Assembly: GCF_014639795.1 (NCBI RefSeq)
Contig: NZ_BMGC01000003.1
Span: 124,001-188,000 of the forward strand
DNA: 64,000 nt
Reading direction: 5' to 3'
DNA from: Gordonia jinhuaensis
Lineage (GTDB): Bacteria; Actinomycetota; Actinomycetes; Mycobacteriales; Mycobacteriaceae
The translations under genes and the position numbers were made by a program. Every line of letters starts with the position of its first letter. The first letter of the stretch is position 1. A model generated the notes under the pieces. It made no database searches. It was not told the origin of the DNA and saw nothing but the letters and a program-made list of their open reading frames with translations. Below, piece after piece: positions 8,769 to 17,162 of this stretch.

Positions 8769-9331
8769 ACGCCGTGTTCGCTTTCGGTGTCGGTGTTACG
8801 GGCAGGTGGAATACGGGTGGGATGGGAGGCGCCCGGTGGGCAGTCCCAGAAGCCCCCGTTGACGATGGCGTCGAGGGATTGGTGCAGCCCGACGCGGAGA
8901 TCGACGGGCAGTTGTCGGAGGATCTCGCGGACCGCGTCGTCGCGGCGCCCGGACATCTCGTCGAGTTCGTGGCGGCCCTTCTCGGTGACGCTCACGAGCT
9001 TCACCCGCCGGTCGCGCGGATCCTCCCGTCGGTCGACCAGTCCGAGATGGACCAGCTTGTCGACGTTGCGTCCGGTCGACGCCAGTGACAACGACGTCGC
9101 CTCGGCGAGCTCGTGGAGTGGCACGGGGTGTGCGTAGAGGCGTAACTGCATCAACACCCGGAAGTGCGACAACGACAGCTCGGTATGCATGATCGAATCG
9201 AGTGCCCGGGCATCGGAGATACACCCCAGGTGGGCCATGAAATCGAACAGCATCGCCGATGTCTCTTCCGGTGACGGAGCGCGTTGCGGGGTGGTCGGCA
9301 CCGGGTTCGACGGCACCGGGAACCCGCCCAC
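8765..9331 (-). CDS. MarR-family regulator of the adjacent exporter
   Basis: This MarR-type winged-helix protein is about 188 residues from the GTG at 9331. The DNA-binding region is VPLHELAEATSLSLASTGRNVDKLVHLGLVDRREDPRDRRVKLVSVTEKG. The GTG at 9331 follows AGGAAA and is preferred. A TTG at 9400 and a GTG at 9358 are in frame but lack good ribosome sites, and the TTG lies inside a TCAATTATTGA dyad. It forms a translationally coupled pair with the EmrB-type exporter and faces the glutathione peroxidase remnant across a palindromic spacer. It probably represses its own operon and may also affect the divergent gene. The ligand is unknown. Confidence 0.88.
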   Translation of the reverse strand: MGGFPVPSNPVPTTPQRAPSPEETSAMLFDFMAHLGCISDARALDSIMHTELSLSHFRVLMQLRLYAHPVPLHELAEATSLSLASTGRNVDKLVHLGLVDRREDPRDRRVKLVSVTEKGRHELDEMSGRRDDAVREILRQLPVDLRVGLHQSLDAIVNGGFWDCPPGASHPTRIPPARNTDTESEHGV

Positions 9332-9411
9332 GCTTTCCTGAAGTGAACTACTCGTCACTCCGCAAAAGTTACGGTGCTGCAACTGTTGCGACCAACTCAA
9401 TTATTGACCGA

Positions 9412-9443
9412 ATGGATCACATGACGATCGTACTATGATCCAT
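9412..9443. promoter_or_regulatory. Composite 32-base palindrome between the MarR gene and the gpx remnant
   Basis: ATGGATCA at 9412-9419 mirrors TGATCCAT at 9436-9443, and the self-complementary ACGATCGT at 9424-9431 shares the same centre (9427.5). In total 13 of 16 pairs match. It lies in the divergent promoter, so it is the best operator candidate for the adjacent MarR protein. The link to that protein is inferred. Confidence 0.55.
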
Positions 9444-9492
9444 AGCACTGATCGTCGGCGTGATGTCGGGTTCCGGGGATACCCTCGCAGGC

Positions 9493-9983
9493 GTGGCCGA
9501 CATCGAAACGATTCCCCTGACGACGATCGACGGACAGACCACGACGCTGGGTGCCTTCGGCGGCCCGGTGTTGGTGGTCAACGTCGCAAGTAAGTGCGGG
9601 CTGACCCCGCACAGTACACCGGACTCGAACAGCTGGCGAAGACGTACGGAGATCGCGGACTGACGGTTCTCGGTGTGCCGTGCAACCAGTTCGCCGGTCA
9701 GGAACCCGGCACTGCCGAGGAGATCACGACCTTCTGCTCGACCACCTACGGGGTCACCTTCCCCCTTCTGGAGAAGACCGACGTCAATGGCGAGGACCGA
9801 CACCCGCTCTACGTCGAGCTCACCCAGGCGACCGATGCCGACGGACAGGCCGGGGACATCGCCTGGAATTTCGAGAAGTTCCTCGTCGGCTCCGACGGTA
9901 CGGTGATCGCCCGGTTCCGGCCGCGGACCGAACCGGAATCACCGGAGGTCATCGAGGCGATCGAGGGCGCGCTCGCCTCGTGA
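9493..9983 (+). pseudogene. Glutathione-peroxidase-family gene with an internal frameshift
   Basis: Two frames together make one complete thiol peroxidase of the glutathione peroxidase family. The first frame gives ADIETIPLTTIDGQTTTL and VVNVASKCGLTP with the peroxidatic Cys. The second continues with YTGLEQLAKTYGDRGLTVLG, the CNQFAGQEPG motif and WNFEKFLV. The break is at about 9608-9616, where CCGCACAGTAC carries two more bases (CA) than the expected CCGCAGTAC coding for PQY. Repairing it would give about 163 residues. As written, the first frame stops at 9663. It could be a true recent mutation or a sequencing error, since nothing else in the gene has decayed. The start is uncertain: GTG 9493 is favoured, with GTG 9460 and ATG 9463 as alternatives. 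Confidence 0.82.
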
Positions 9984-10053
9984 TGTGAGGAGTTCCGCCG
10001 GTCGCCATGTGGTGGCAACCGGCGCACAACCATGACCGGTCACACTGACCACC

Positions 10054-10830
10054 ATGACGGGTCTGCTGGTCGTCTCGGTGTCGGGTCTGCGCGAGCGCAC
10101 GCTCACCAGCTCGGCGGAGTTCGCGAATGCACTCGGTGAGCGTGGACTGCCGCTGTCGTGGCTGGTCGCCCCGCGCCGCAAGCACGGATACCGGCTCGGT
10201 GAGGACAGTGCCACCTGCGACTGGTTGCGCACCCGCCGTATCGGGAGCGGGAGGACCCCGGCCGATGCGGTGGTGCTGCACGGCTACGACCAGGCTTCGA
10301 CACGGCAGCGGCGTGCTGAGTTCGCCACCATCTCCCGACATGAGGCGATGCTTCGGCTCACCGCCGCCGATCGCGCACTCGAGCAGGCGGGCCTGCGCAC
10401 CAGAATCTTCGCCGCCCCGAGGTGGAGCGCCTCACCCGGTGCGGTGGCCGCTCTGCCGGCCGTCGGGTTCAGGGTGAACGCAGGCTTCGGCGTGGTCGAG
10501 GACCTGCGGTCGGGAACCCAGGTGCGCGGTCGGGTGATCGGAATCGGTGACGGGTTCCCTGACGACGCGTGGTGGCTGCGCATGCTCATGCGCACCGCCG
10601 GCCGAACCGCGCGACGCGGTGGGGTGGTGCGACTGCACGTCGCAGCCAGGCACCTGGGGGAACCGCTCGTCGCGCGCACGTTATGCGACTGTGTCGATGT
10701 CGCACTGCATCACGGCCTGCGTCCGGCGACCTATGCCGACCGGTTGGCCGATCTCGCGTCGGCCCCTGGCGTCGGCGGCACCGAGATCAGCGTCACGTCC
10801 ACCCCGGAGATCGACGTCACCGTCGCGTGA
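10054..10830 (+). CDS. DUF2334 (polysaccharide-deacetylase-like fold) protein
   Basis: This 258-residue protein belongs to the DUF2334 group, which has a divergent NodB or carbohydrate-esterase-4 barrel. Visible features are LVVSVSGLRERTL at the N-terminus, a VLHGYDQ segment in the place of a metal-binding loop, IFAAPRWSASPGAVAALPAVGFRVN in mid-protein, and GGVVRLHVAARHLGEPL near the end. It has no signal peptide. It stands alone ahead of purSQ, as similar genes do in mycobacteria. Catalytic activity is unproven: the usual Asp-His-His set is only partly recognisable, so it may act on a cell-envelope sugar or be a non-catalytic relative. Confidence 0.72.
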   Translation: MTGLLVVSVSGLRERTLTSSAEFANALGERGLPLSWLVAPRRKHGYRLGEDSATCDWLRTRRIGSGRTPADAVVLHGYDQASTRQRRAEFATISRHEAMLRLTAADRALEQAGLRTRIFAAPRWSASPGAVAALPAVGFRVNAGFGVVEDLRSGTQVRGRVIGIGDGFPDDAWWLRMLMRTAGRTARRGGVVRLHVAARHLGEPLVARTLCDCVDVALHHGLRPATYADRLADLASAPGVGGTEISVTSTPEIDVTVA

Positions 10831-10976
10831 GGGCGCACCGCGGGTGGGTACAGTGAACCCGCAGCGTAGTGCAGCGACTGTCCTGCGACGACGGTGGTGC
10901 TTCCGGCGACGGGCAGTACTTTCCGATCACGGGCAGCGCTTCGGATGACGGTAGTGACAAGAAGGGGAAAACCGCT

Positions 10977-11234
10977 ATGGCGCGAGTGGTGGTCGACGTG
11001 ATGCCCAAGGCCGAGATCCTCGACCCGCAGGGGCAGGCGATCGTCGGAGCTCTGGGCCGACTGGGATTCTCCGGCATCGTCGACGTCCGGCAGGGCAAGC
11101 GTTTCGAACTCGAGGTCGACGACTCGGTCGACGACGCCGACCTCGAGCGTATCGCCGAGGAACTGCTCGCCAACACCGTCATCGAGAACTTCGCGGTCAC
11201 CCGCGTGCCTGACGCTCAGGGTGCCCGGTCGTGA
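10977..11234 (+). CDS. purS: Phosphoribosylformylglycinamidine synthase subunit PurS
   Basis: PurS is the 85-residue bridging subunit of the three-part FGAM synthase (PurS, PurQ, PurL) and carries ammonia from PurQ to PurL. The sequence shows the whole family pattern: [41 protein letters not shown] and the final [15 protein letters not shown]. The ATG at 10977 follows GAAGGGGAAA. Its stop overlaps the purQ GTG by four bases (GTGA), which fixes the stoichiometric coupling of the two subunits. A weak TACAGT -10-like site lies at 10849-10854. purL is not in the window. Confidence 0.95.
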   Translation: MARVVVDVMPKAEILDPQGQAIVGALGRLGFSGIVDVRQGKRFELEVDDSVDDADLERIAEELLANTVIENFAVTRVPDAQGARS

Positions 11235-11911
11235 GCGCGCGGATCGGTGTCATCACCTTCCCCGGGACCCTCGACGACGTCGACGCCTCCCGTGCGGTCC
11301 GCAACGCCGGTGGCGAAGCGGTCGCGCTGTGGCACGCCGACGCCGACCTCAAGGGTGTCGACGCGGTGATCGTGCCCGGCGGCTTCTCCTACGGCGACTA
11401 CCTGCGGGCCGGTGCCATCGCGCGTTTCGCACCCGCGATGAGTTCGGTGGTCGAGGCCGCCGGCAAGGGCATGCCGGTCCTGGGCATCTGCAACGGCTTC
11501 CAGATCCTCTGCGAGGCAGGTCTGTTGCCCGGCGCGCTGACCCGTAACGAGGGCCTGCACTTCATCTGCCGCGACCAGTGGCTGAAGGTCGAGTCGAACT
11601 GGACTGCGTGGACCTCACGATTCGACCGCGACGCCGAGATCCTCATCCCACTCAAGTCGGGGGAGGGCCGTTACGTCGCCTCTCCGGAGAAGCTCGAGGA
11701 ACTCGAGGGCGAGGGCCGCATCGTGTTCCGCTACGCCGGGGACAACCCGAACGGCTCGATGCTCGACATCGCCGGGATCGCGAGCGAGGACGGCCGGGTG
11801 GTGGGTTTGATGCCGCACCCCGAGCACGCCACCGAGGCGCTGACCGGGCCCAGCGACGACGGACTGGGTTTGTTCTATTCGGTGCTCGACGCGGTACTCG
11901 AATCGGCGTGA
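11231..11911 (+). CDS. purQ: Phosphoribosylformylglycinamidine synthase glutaminase subunit PurQ
   Basis: PurQ is a class I glutamine amidotransferase that supplies ammonia for FGAM formation. The 226-residue protein has the nucleophile Cys at about residue 87 in [11 protein letters not shown] and the His-Glu pair in [10 protein letters not shown]. It starts with GTG inside the purS stop, and its own stop overlaps the next GTG by four bases. purS, purQ and the M18 aminopeptidase gene therefore form a chain of coupled cistrons, the order seen around Rv0788 in M. tuberculosis. Confidence 0.97.
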   Translation: MSARIGVITFPGTLDDVDASRAVRNAGGEAVALWHADADLKGVDAVIVPGGFSYGDYLRAGAIARFAPAMSSVVEAAGKGMPVLGICNGFQILCEAGLLPGALTRNEGLHFICRDQWLKVESNWTAWTSRFDRDAEILIPLKSGEGRYVASPEKLEELEGEGRIVFRYAGDNPNGSMLDIAGIASEDGRVVGLMPHPEHATEALTGPSDDGLGLFYSVLDAVLESA

Positions 11912-13173
11912 GCATCCCGACCAGTGCGACGGCGCAAGGACTGTGCTCCTTCGTCAACGACTCGCCGTCGCCGTTCCACGTGGTCGACACGATCGCGGCC
12001 ACGCTGCGTTCGGCGGGTTTCCATCAGCTCGCCGAGACCGACGTGTGGCCCGACGATCCGGGCCGGCATTTCGTGGTCCGCGGCGGTTCGATCATCGCCT
12101 GGGACGCCAGTACCGCTCCGGAGGCGTTCCGCATCGTCGGTGGCCACACCGACAGTCCGAACCTCCGGCTCAAACAGCATCCCGAATTGCGTTCTGCGGG
12201 TGTGTCACTGGTCGGTCTGGAACCCTACGGCGGTGCCTGGCTGAACTCCTGGCTCGACCGCGACCTGGGAGTGTCGGGTCGGATCTCGGTGGGTCACGGC
12301 GGCGACGTGACGACCGTGCTGGTGAAGGTCGACGAGCCGGTGCTGCGGGTGCCGCAGCTGGCCATCCACCTGTCCGAGGATCGCAAGGGTGTGCACCCGG
12401 ACCCTCAGCGTCACGTCAACGGCATCTGGTCGCTCGGCGAGGACGGCTCGTTCATCGACTGGTTGTGCGACCACGAGGGCGTCGACCCGGCCGACGTGCT
12501 CGGCTGGGAGCTGATGACCCACGACGTCACTCCGGCGCGAATCGCCGGTGCGCGTGGAGATCTGGTGAGTTCGCCGCGCCTGGACAATCAGGGCAGCTGC
12601 TATGCCGGACTTCGGGCGTTGCTCGACGGCGACAACACCTCCGCGGTGCGGGTGCTGGCCCTCTTCGACCACGAAGAGGTGGGCAGCGGCTCCGAACGTG
12701 GCGCCGGGTCGGACTTCCTGCTCACCACACTCGAACGAATAGTGTTGTCGCACAACGGTGATCGTGCCGATTTCCTGCGCGCGCTGGCAGCCTCGGTGTG
12801 CGCGTCGGGCGATATGGCCCACGGCACCCATCCGAACTACCCCGACCGACACGAGCCCGCACATCAGATCGCACTCGGCGGTGGCCCGGTACTCAAGGTC
12901 AACCAGAACCTGCGCTATGCCTCGGATGCCGAGGGGGAGGCGTTGTTCGCGCTGGCCTGCCGACAGGCCGACGTTCCGCTTCAGCGCTATGTGCACCGCG
13001 CGGATCTGCCGTGCGGATCGACCATCGGCCCGATCACTGCCGCCCGCACCGGTCTGAAGACGGTGGACGTCGGTGCCGCGCAGCTCGCGATGCACAGCGC
13101 GCGCGAGATGATGGCCGCCGCAGATGTGGGCCTGTATTCGGCTGCGCTGCAGGCCTTCCTGTCGCCACGCTGA
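11908..13173 (+). CDS. pepC: M18-family aminopeptidase (aspartyl aminopeptidase type)
   Basis: This 421-residue zinc aminopeptidase of family M18 removes N-terminal acidic residues from peptides. Family landmarks are [23 protein letters not shown] with the first zinc His, [19 protein letters not shown] with the catalytic Glu, and [18 protein letters not shown] with the C-terminal His ligands. The start is the GTG at 11908, which overlaps the purQ stop. An upstream in-frame extension through purQ is an artefact of open reading. The gene matches Rv0800 in family and neighbourhood. It converges on the PQQ-propeller gene with only 20 bases between and no clear terminator. Confidence 0.94.
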   Translation: MSIPTSATAQGLCSFVNDSPSPFHVVDTIAATLRSAGFHQLAETDVWPDDPGRHFVVRGGSIIAWDASTAPEAFRIVGGHTDSPNLRLKQHPELRSAGVSLVGLEPYGGAWLNSWLDRDLGVSGRISVGHGGDVTTVLVKVDEPVLRVPQLAIHLSEDRKGVHPDPQRHVNGIWSLGEDGSFIDWLCDHEGVDPADVLGWELMTHDVTPARIAGARGDLVSSPRLDNQGSCYAGLRALLDGDNTSAVRVLALFDHEEVGSGSERGAGSDFLLTTLERIVLSHNGDRADFLRALAASVCASGDMAHGTHPNYPDRHEPAHQIALGGGPVLKVNQNLRYASDAEGEALFALACRQADVPLQRYVHRADLPCGSTIGPITAARTGLKTVDVGAAQLAMHSAREMMAAADVGLYSAALQAFLSPR

Positions 13174-13193
13174 ACCGCGCTGATATCCGCCGT

Positions 13194-14501
13194 TCAGTTC
13201 GGTTGCAGCACGCTGAGTTCGGTCCCCTGGCGCAGCACGAGATATCCGTCGACCACCTCCACCGTGCCGTTGAACGGTAGTTGCCAGCTCACCCGACCCC
13301 GGGCGACGTCGACGGCGGTGATGGTGTCGGTGTCGGTGAAGATCGCGGTGTGGCCGTGGCTACCCAGGCAGGTGAGCTGGTCGAGGTCGGTGTCGGGTCG
13401 GTTCACCGAGGCCTGCGCCAGGGTGCCGACCGTGTCGTCGGAGCCGAGGTCGAGGATCTGGCGACTGCGGTCGATCTTGGGGAGGAAGAACATCGAACCA
13501 CACGCTTGCGCACCGGATTTCGAGTTGTCTGTGCTATCGGATCGCCATCGCCGGGCCGATCCCGGTGTCAGATCACGCGCCTCGTAGGTGCCATGGTCGG
13601 CGAATACGGTGGTGGGTCCGGCGCCTGTGAGCACGGGTAGCGGCGACGGTCCGGCCACCAGTGCGGTATCGGTCTCGGTTGCGGTGATGTGTCCGGCGGT
13701 GTCGAGCAGCGTCACCGAACTCGATGCGTCGCCGTCGGGTGAATCGATCTCGGCCGCAACGCCACTGGGATAGGTGGTGAGTGTGCACGAGGTGCAGCTG
13801 TAGCGTTGCTCGCCGGTAGCGGCGTCGAGGATCGAGGCACCGCCGTCAGCGCGTGCGGCCGTGAGCGTCGCATCCGACCAGCGCAGTGTGGCCGGCGAGG
13901 TCAGAGTGGTCGAGAAGGTGGTCGAGCCGTCGGTGCCGACGCCGGTCACTCGGTGGCCGACCTTCGACATGAGTACGAAACCATCTGTCACACCGACCAT
14001 TCCGGCGGTGTCCTCGACGTCGGCCGACCGGTGGAACCTTCCGCTGTCATCGAGGAGCCCGAAGCTGGCGGTGGTTGCGGTCAACGGGCGGCGGACGCAG
14101 CCGAGGTGACCGGCGTCGTCGAAGGCGCACATGCCGAGTCCGACGTCGAGTCCGCCCGACCAGATGGGTGTGCCCGTCTCCGCCCGCACCTCGGTGACCC
14201 GGCTCCCGTCGCCACCGCGTGAGGTGAGCAGCCACCTGTCGCCGTGCACTCCCACCACCTGCGGCGCCGGTGACCATTGCGCGGGGTCCACCCCGGCGGC
14301 CTGGGCCGGGCTCATCGTCCACATCGGCTGTGGTGGGGCCGAATACGACCGCAGGTCACCGGGAGCGCGAGGGGAGTCGTGTGATCGGCCGATCGTGAGG
14401 ACCACGATCACGCAGGCCACCATCGCGACGGCGGCAATCGTGCTGACCACCGCGATGCCGGGACGCTGCAGCCGTCGCAGCGTGGAGCGCCAGGTCGACA
14501 T
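13194..14501 (-). CDS. Membrane-anchored PQQ-like beta-propeller protein
   Basis: This 435-residue protein has one N-terminal transmembrane anchor (VVSTIAAVAMVACVIVVLTI, about residues 19-38) and a large extracytoplasmic domain. The rest carries repeated W-containing blades such as TGTPIWSGGLDVGLGMCAFDD and VARGRVSWQLPFNGTVEVV, typical of PQQ-like propellers. No dehydrogenase residues are evident, so the fold probably binds a partner rather than PQQ. Paired cysteines (CTSC, and the CAF/LGC pair) could form disulfides outside the membrane. The ATG at 14501 is preferred, with a GTG two codons earlier as the alternative. It is divergent from the secreted lipase gene. The function is unknown. Confidence 0.75.
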   Translation of the reverse strand: MSTWRSTLRRLQRPGIAVVSTIAAVAMVACVIVVLTIGRSHDSPRAPGDLRSYSAPPQPMWTMSPAQAAGVDPAQWSPAPQVVGVHGDRWLLTSRGGDGSRVTEVRAETGTPIWSGGLDVGLGMCAFDDAGHLGCVRRPLTATTASFGLLDDSGRFHRSADVEDTAGMVGVTDGFVLMSKVGHRVTGVGTDGSTTFSTTLTSPATLRWSDATLTAARADGGASILDAATGEQRYSCTSCTLTTYPSGVAAEIDSPDGDASSSVTLLDTAGHITATETDTALVAGPSPLPVLTGAGPTTVFADHGTYEARDLTPGSARRWRSDSTDNSKSGAQACGSMFFLPKIDRSRQILDLGSDDTVGTLAQASVNRPDTDLDQLTCLGSHGHTAIFTDTDTITAVDVARGRVSWQLPFNGTVEVVDGYLVLRQGTELSVLQPN

Positions 14502-14555
14502 GGCCACAGTCTCTCATCGAGACACCGACCGGGGAGGGAGTTTAGTGTCGGTGAT

Positions 14556-15524
14556 GTGGCGATCAGGGTATCTCGTGTGGCGCGGCGGACGGCCGTTGCG
14601 GCGATCACGGCGTCGGTGGCTGTGCTGGCAGCGGTGGTCGGTGGCGCACCTGCGCAGGCACGCGAGGCGCCGCTGCCGGTGACCTACGACTTCTTCGCCG
14701 GTGCGCGTGATGAACTCGCCCACCCCGGCGGCTCGGCGCCGGGCACCAACGACCCGAATTGCCGACCGAGTACTCAGCATCCCAACCCTGTTGTGCTGGT
14801 GCACGGTACGGGTGGGAACCGTCAGACCAATTGGGCCACACTGGGCCCGGTGCTGCACAACGCGGGGTACTGCGTGTACGCGCTCACCTACGGTGCGCTA
14901 CCGGGTACCTCGTGGCCGATCAGCGCACTCGGCGGCTTCATCTCGATGCGCGACAGCGCCCACCAGCTGGCCCGCTTCGTCGACGGTGTGCTCGCACACA
15001 CCGGTGCGCATCAGGTCGATATCGTCGGGCATTCCGAGGGCACGCTGATGCCGAACTACTGGGTGAAATATCTGGGCGGGGCGACGAAGGTCGATCGCTA
15101 CGTGTCGATCGCGCCCTACTGGAAGGGCCAGGATTCCAGCGGTTGCAACGAGGCCGTGGCCGCGATCGCGCGCCTCGGCGGCGACCCGGCAACCCTCTGG
15201 CCGTATCCGGAATGCAACGAGGAGCAGTACGGCTCACCGTTCATGCGCGCGATCAATGCCGGTGGTACGCCTTATGTTCCGGGGGTTGTCTACACCAACA
15301 TCATGTCCCGTCACGACGGCATCGTGGTCCCGTGGACCGACGGGAACGTACCCGGGCCGGCCACCACCAACATCGTGGTGCAGGACGGTTGCGCGGTTGA
15401 CCGCTCCGACCACCTGTCACTGGTCGCCTCACCACGCACCGCCGGTTTCGTACTCAACGCACTCGACCCCGAGCATCCCCGCGCCGTGAGATGTGTTCCG
15501 GTGGCACCGGGATTGCCCGGGTGA
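14556..15524 (+). CDS. Secreted alpha/beta-hydrolase lipase or esterase
   Basis: This 322-residue secreted hydrolase is of the actinobacterial class 2 lipase type. A twin-Arg-containing signal peptide (VARRTAVAAITASVAVLAAVV) ends near the AQA cleavage site at about residue 35. The nucleophile elbow GHSEG has Ser at about 160, the oxyanion stretch VVLVHGTGGN is at about 79-88, and SRHDGIVVPW and DHLSLV carry the Asp and His region. Several Cys pairs fit an extracellular enzyme. The GTG start has TAGTGT 7 bases upstream and looks leaderless. A strong hairpin follows directly after the stop. The substrate is probably a short- or medium-chain ester or triglyceride. Confidence 0.9.
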   Translation: MAIRVSRVARRTAVAAITASVAVLAAVVGGAPAQAREAPLPVTYDFFAGARDELAHPGGSAPGTNDPNCRPSTQHPNPVVLVHGTGGNRQTNWATLGPVLHNAGYCVYALTYGALPGTSWPISALGGFISMRDSAHQLARFVDGVLAHTGAHQVDIVGHSEGTLMPNYWVKYLGGATKVDRYVSIAPYWKGQDSSGCNEAVAAIARLGGDPATLWPYPECNEEQYGSPFMRAINAGGTPYVPGVVYTNIMSRHDGIVVPWTDGNVPGPATTNIVVQDGCAVDRSDHLSLVASPRTAGFVLNALDPEHPRAVRCVPVAPGLPG

Positions 15525-15525
15525 G

Positions 15526-15558
15526 CGGGTTGGCCCGGGTGCTTCCCGGGCCAACCCG
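15526..15558. terminator. Bidirectional terminator after the lipase gene
   Basis: A perfect 14-base stem (CGGGTTGGCCCGGG at 15526-15539 against 15545-15558) with a 5-base loop fills the whole gap between the convergent lipase and NmrA-family genes. Confidence 0.88.
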
Positions 15559-16431
15559 TCAGACCTCTTTGGCCAGCGTCTGCTCGAACGGTGTGCTCTC
15601 GGTTCCGAGCAGATCCTGCAGGTCGCGCGAATCCGAATCGAGATCGCCGCGTTCGATCCCGGCGTCCCAGTCGGGCAGGAAGGTGCGCAGCGGTTCGGGG
15701 ACCTGAGCCTTGGCCAGTGCGTCGTGGTAGCCGTTGAATCCGAGGTCCACATACGAGATCTCGCCGACGTTCTCACCGGTGGACTTCGCGACATCGGTGA
15801 ATGCCTTGGCCACATCGGTGAGGGTGAGGTGTTCGGATCCGGCCAGCTCGTAGATGCGGCCCGGCTCGGGCTTGGTCACCGCGATGGCCGCGGCGAGCGC
15901 GTAGTTCTCGCGTGACGCCGGTGCGATCTTGCCTTCTCCGGCGCAGCCGTAGAGGGTGCCCGACTGCACCGCTCCGGCATACGAGCCGGCGTAATTCTCC
16001 GAATACCAGCCGTTACGGAGGAAGATGTGGTCGATACCGGAGTCCTTGATGTACTTCTCGGTGAACCGGTGTTCCTCGGCCAGGTTGATCTTCGAGGTGT
16101 CGGCATTGAGGAGACTGGTGTAGGCGATGAGCCCGACGCCGGCGGCCACTGCCGCGTCGACCACGTTCGCATGCTGCTGGGCGCGTGCGCCCACCTCCGA
16201 GCCTGAGATCATCACCAATCGCTCGACCCCGGCGAATGCGTCCGCCAATGCCTCCGGGGTCTCGTAGTCGGCGATACGCACGGTCACCCCACGGTCGATC
16301 AGATCTCGGGCCTTGCTGCTGCTGCGGGCCACGGCGACGATGTCACCGGGTTCCACGCCGGCGGCGAGCAGGCCGGTGATGACGAAGGTGCCGAGGTGGC
16401 CGGTCGCTCCGGTCACTCCATAGACGGTCAT
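15559..16431 (-). CDS. NmrA-family NAD(P)H-binding oxidoreductase (QorB-like)
   Basis: This 290-residue atypical short-chain dehydrogenase resembles NAD(P)H:quinone oxidoreductase QorB. The nucleotide-binding loop TGATGHLGTFVI lies at the N-terminus, followed by VARSSSKARDLIDRGVTVRIADY, which reads the cofactor phosphate. HIFLRNGWYSENYAGSY is typical of the QorB-type substrate region. The ATG at 16431 follows AAGGACAG and is chosen over a longer frame to 16512. It is divergent from an HxlR regulator across an AAAGT-ACTTT dyad, a common pairing in which HxlR senses electrophiles or quinones. A quinone-reducing role is inferred. Confidence 0.87.
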   Translation of the reverse strand: MTVYGVTGATGHLGTFVITGLLAAGVEPGDIVAVARSSSKARDLIDRGVTVRIADYETPEALADAFAGVERLVMISGSEVGARAQQHANVVDAAVAAGVGLIAYTSLLNADTSKINLAEEHRFTEKYIKDSGIDHIFLRNGWYSENYAGSYAGAVQSGTLYGCAGEGKIAPASRENYALAAAIAVTKPEPGRIYELAGSEHLTLTDVAKAFTDVAKSTGENVGEISYVDLGFNGYHDALAKAQVPEPLRTFLPDWDAGIERGDLDSDSRDLQDLLGTESTPFEQTLAKEV

Positions 16432-16501
16432 GGGCTGTCCTTTCGATGAAGGTCGCTTCGATCCAGTTCCGATGATTCCAGCCTCGAGCCGGGAACCACT
16501 C

Positions 16502-16519
16502 AAAGTTAGCACTTACTTT
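16502..16519. promoter_or_regulatory. HxlR-type operator between the NmrA and HxlR genes
   Basis: AAAGTTAGCACTTACTTT is an imperfect 18-base palindrome (14 of 18 positions symmetrical) in the divergent spacer. It is locally AT-rich and resembles the TAAC/GTTA-type sites bound by HxlR proteins. Assignment to the adjacent regulator is inferred. Confidence 0.55.
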
Positions 16520-16582
16520 TCTGCATGCACACTCAGTCCGTGCAGTCCACCGGTGATGGGATGTGCATGCGCCGCACGTGGG

Positions 16583-16588
16583 TAGAAT
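16583..16588 (+). promoter_or_regulatory. -10 element of the hxlR-type gene (leaderless start)
   Basis: TAGAAT ends 7 bases before the ATG at 16596, the spacing expected for a leaderless transcript. No ribosome-binding site is present. Confidence 0.45.
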
Positions 16589-16595
16589 CGGGCCG

Positions 16596-17021
16596 ATGAG
16601 CACGCCCGTTCCTGATCCGAGCCTGGAGGCAGACGTCTTCTCGCGCGCCTGCTCCTCGCGCGATGTGCTCCTGGATCTGACCGGCCGATGGTCGATGCTT
16701 GCCCTCGGCGCCCTCGCCGAGGGGGATTTCCGGTTCAATGCGCTGCGTCGCCGCGTGGACGGCGTCAGCGAGCGGATGCTCTCGCACACGTTGCAGCGAC
16801 TCGAACGGGACGGTTTTGTCACGCGCACGGTTCTCCAATCGATTCCGCCGCGGGTCGAATACTCGCTGACCGACCTCGGCCGCGCGATGGCCGAGCGCGT
16901 CGGTGCGTTGATCGAACTCACCGAGAGTTCGCTGCCGCAGGTCGAGTCGGCACGCGAGCGTTACGACGCGGCACACGCACACTCCGCACACGCACACTCC
17001 GAGCGCGTCGCCGACCAGTAG
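16596..17021 (+). CDS. HxlR-family transcriptional regulator
   Basis: This 141-residue winged-helix regulator of the HxlR family begins its domain with an early Cys (SRACSSRDVLLDLTGRWSMLALGAL), often the redox or electrophile sensor in this family. The recognition part is FNALRRRVDGVSERMLSHTLQRLERDGFVTRTV, followed by PPRVEYSLTDLG. The last 20 residues contain a duplicated HAHSAHAHS segment, encoded by a short DNA duplication. It is divergent from the NmrA-type oxidoreductase and likely represses it until an electrophile modifies the Cys. TAGAAT 7 bases before the ATG suggests a leaderless mRNA. Confidence 0.9.
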   Translation: MSTPVPDPSLEADVFSRACSSRDVLLDLTGRWSMLALGALAEGDFRFNALRRRVDGVSERMLSHTLQRLERDGFVTRTVLQSIPPRVEYSLTDLGRAMAERVGALIELTESSLPQVESARERYDAAHAHSAHAHSERVADQ

Positions 17022-17061
17022 CCGTCTGGGCCGGGGCGGGTGTGTCCCGGCCCAGACGGCT
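17020..17061. terminator. Terminator after the HxlR gene
   Basis: AGCCGTCTGGGCCGGG (17020-17035) pairs perfectly with 17046-17061 around a 10-base loop. The stem begins inside the stop codon of the regulator and can also serve the minus-strand HNH remnant. Confidence 0.85.
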
Positions 17062-17162
17062 CTGGCGAACCTGTTTCACTGTGGAGTTCTCAAAGGACAA
17101 GTGGCGCAGGCTGTTCCGTGCCACGTTTGTGATCGTCGGTCAGGCGGCGTTGCCGAGTGTCA

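Noticed and set aside
11578..11907. Longer N-terminus for the M18 aminopeptidase
   Set aside because: It would lie wholly inside purQ in another frame; the GTG overlapping the purQ stop gives the conserved N-terminus.
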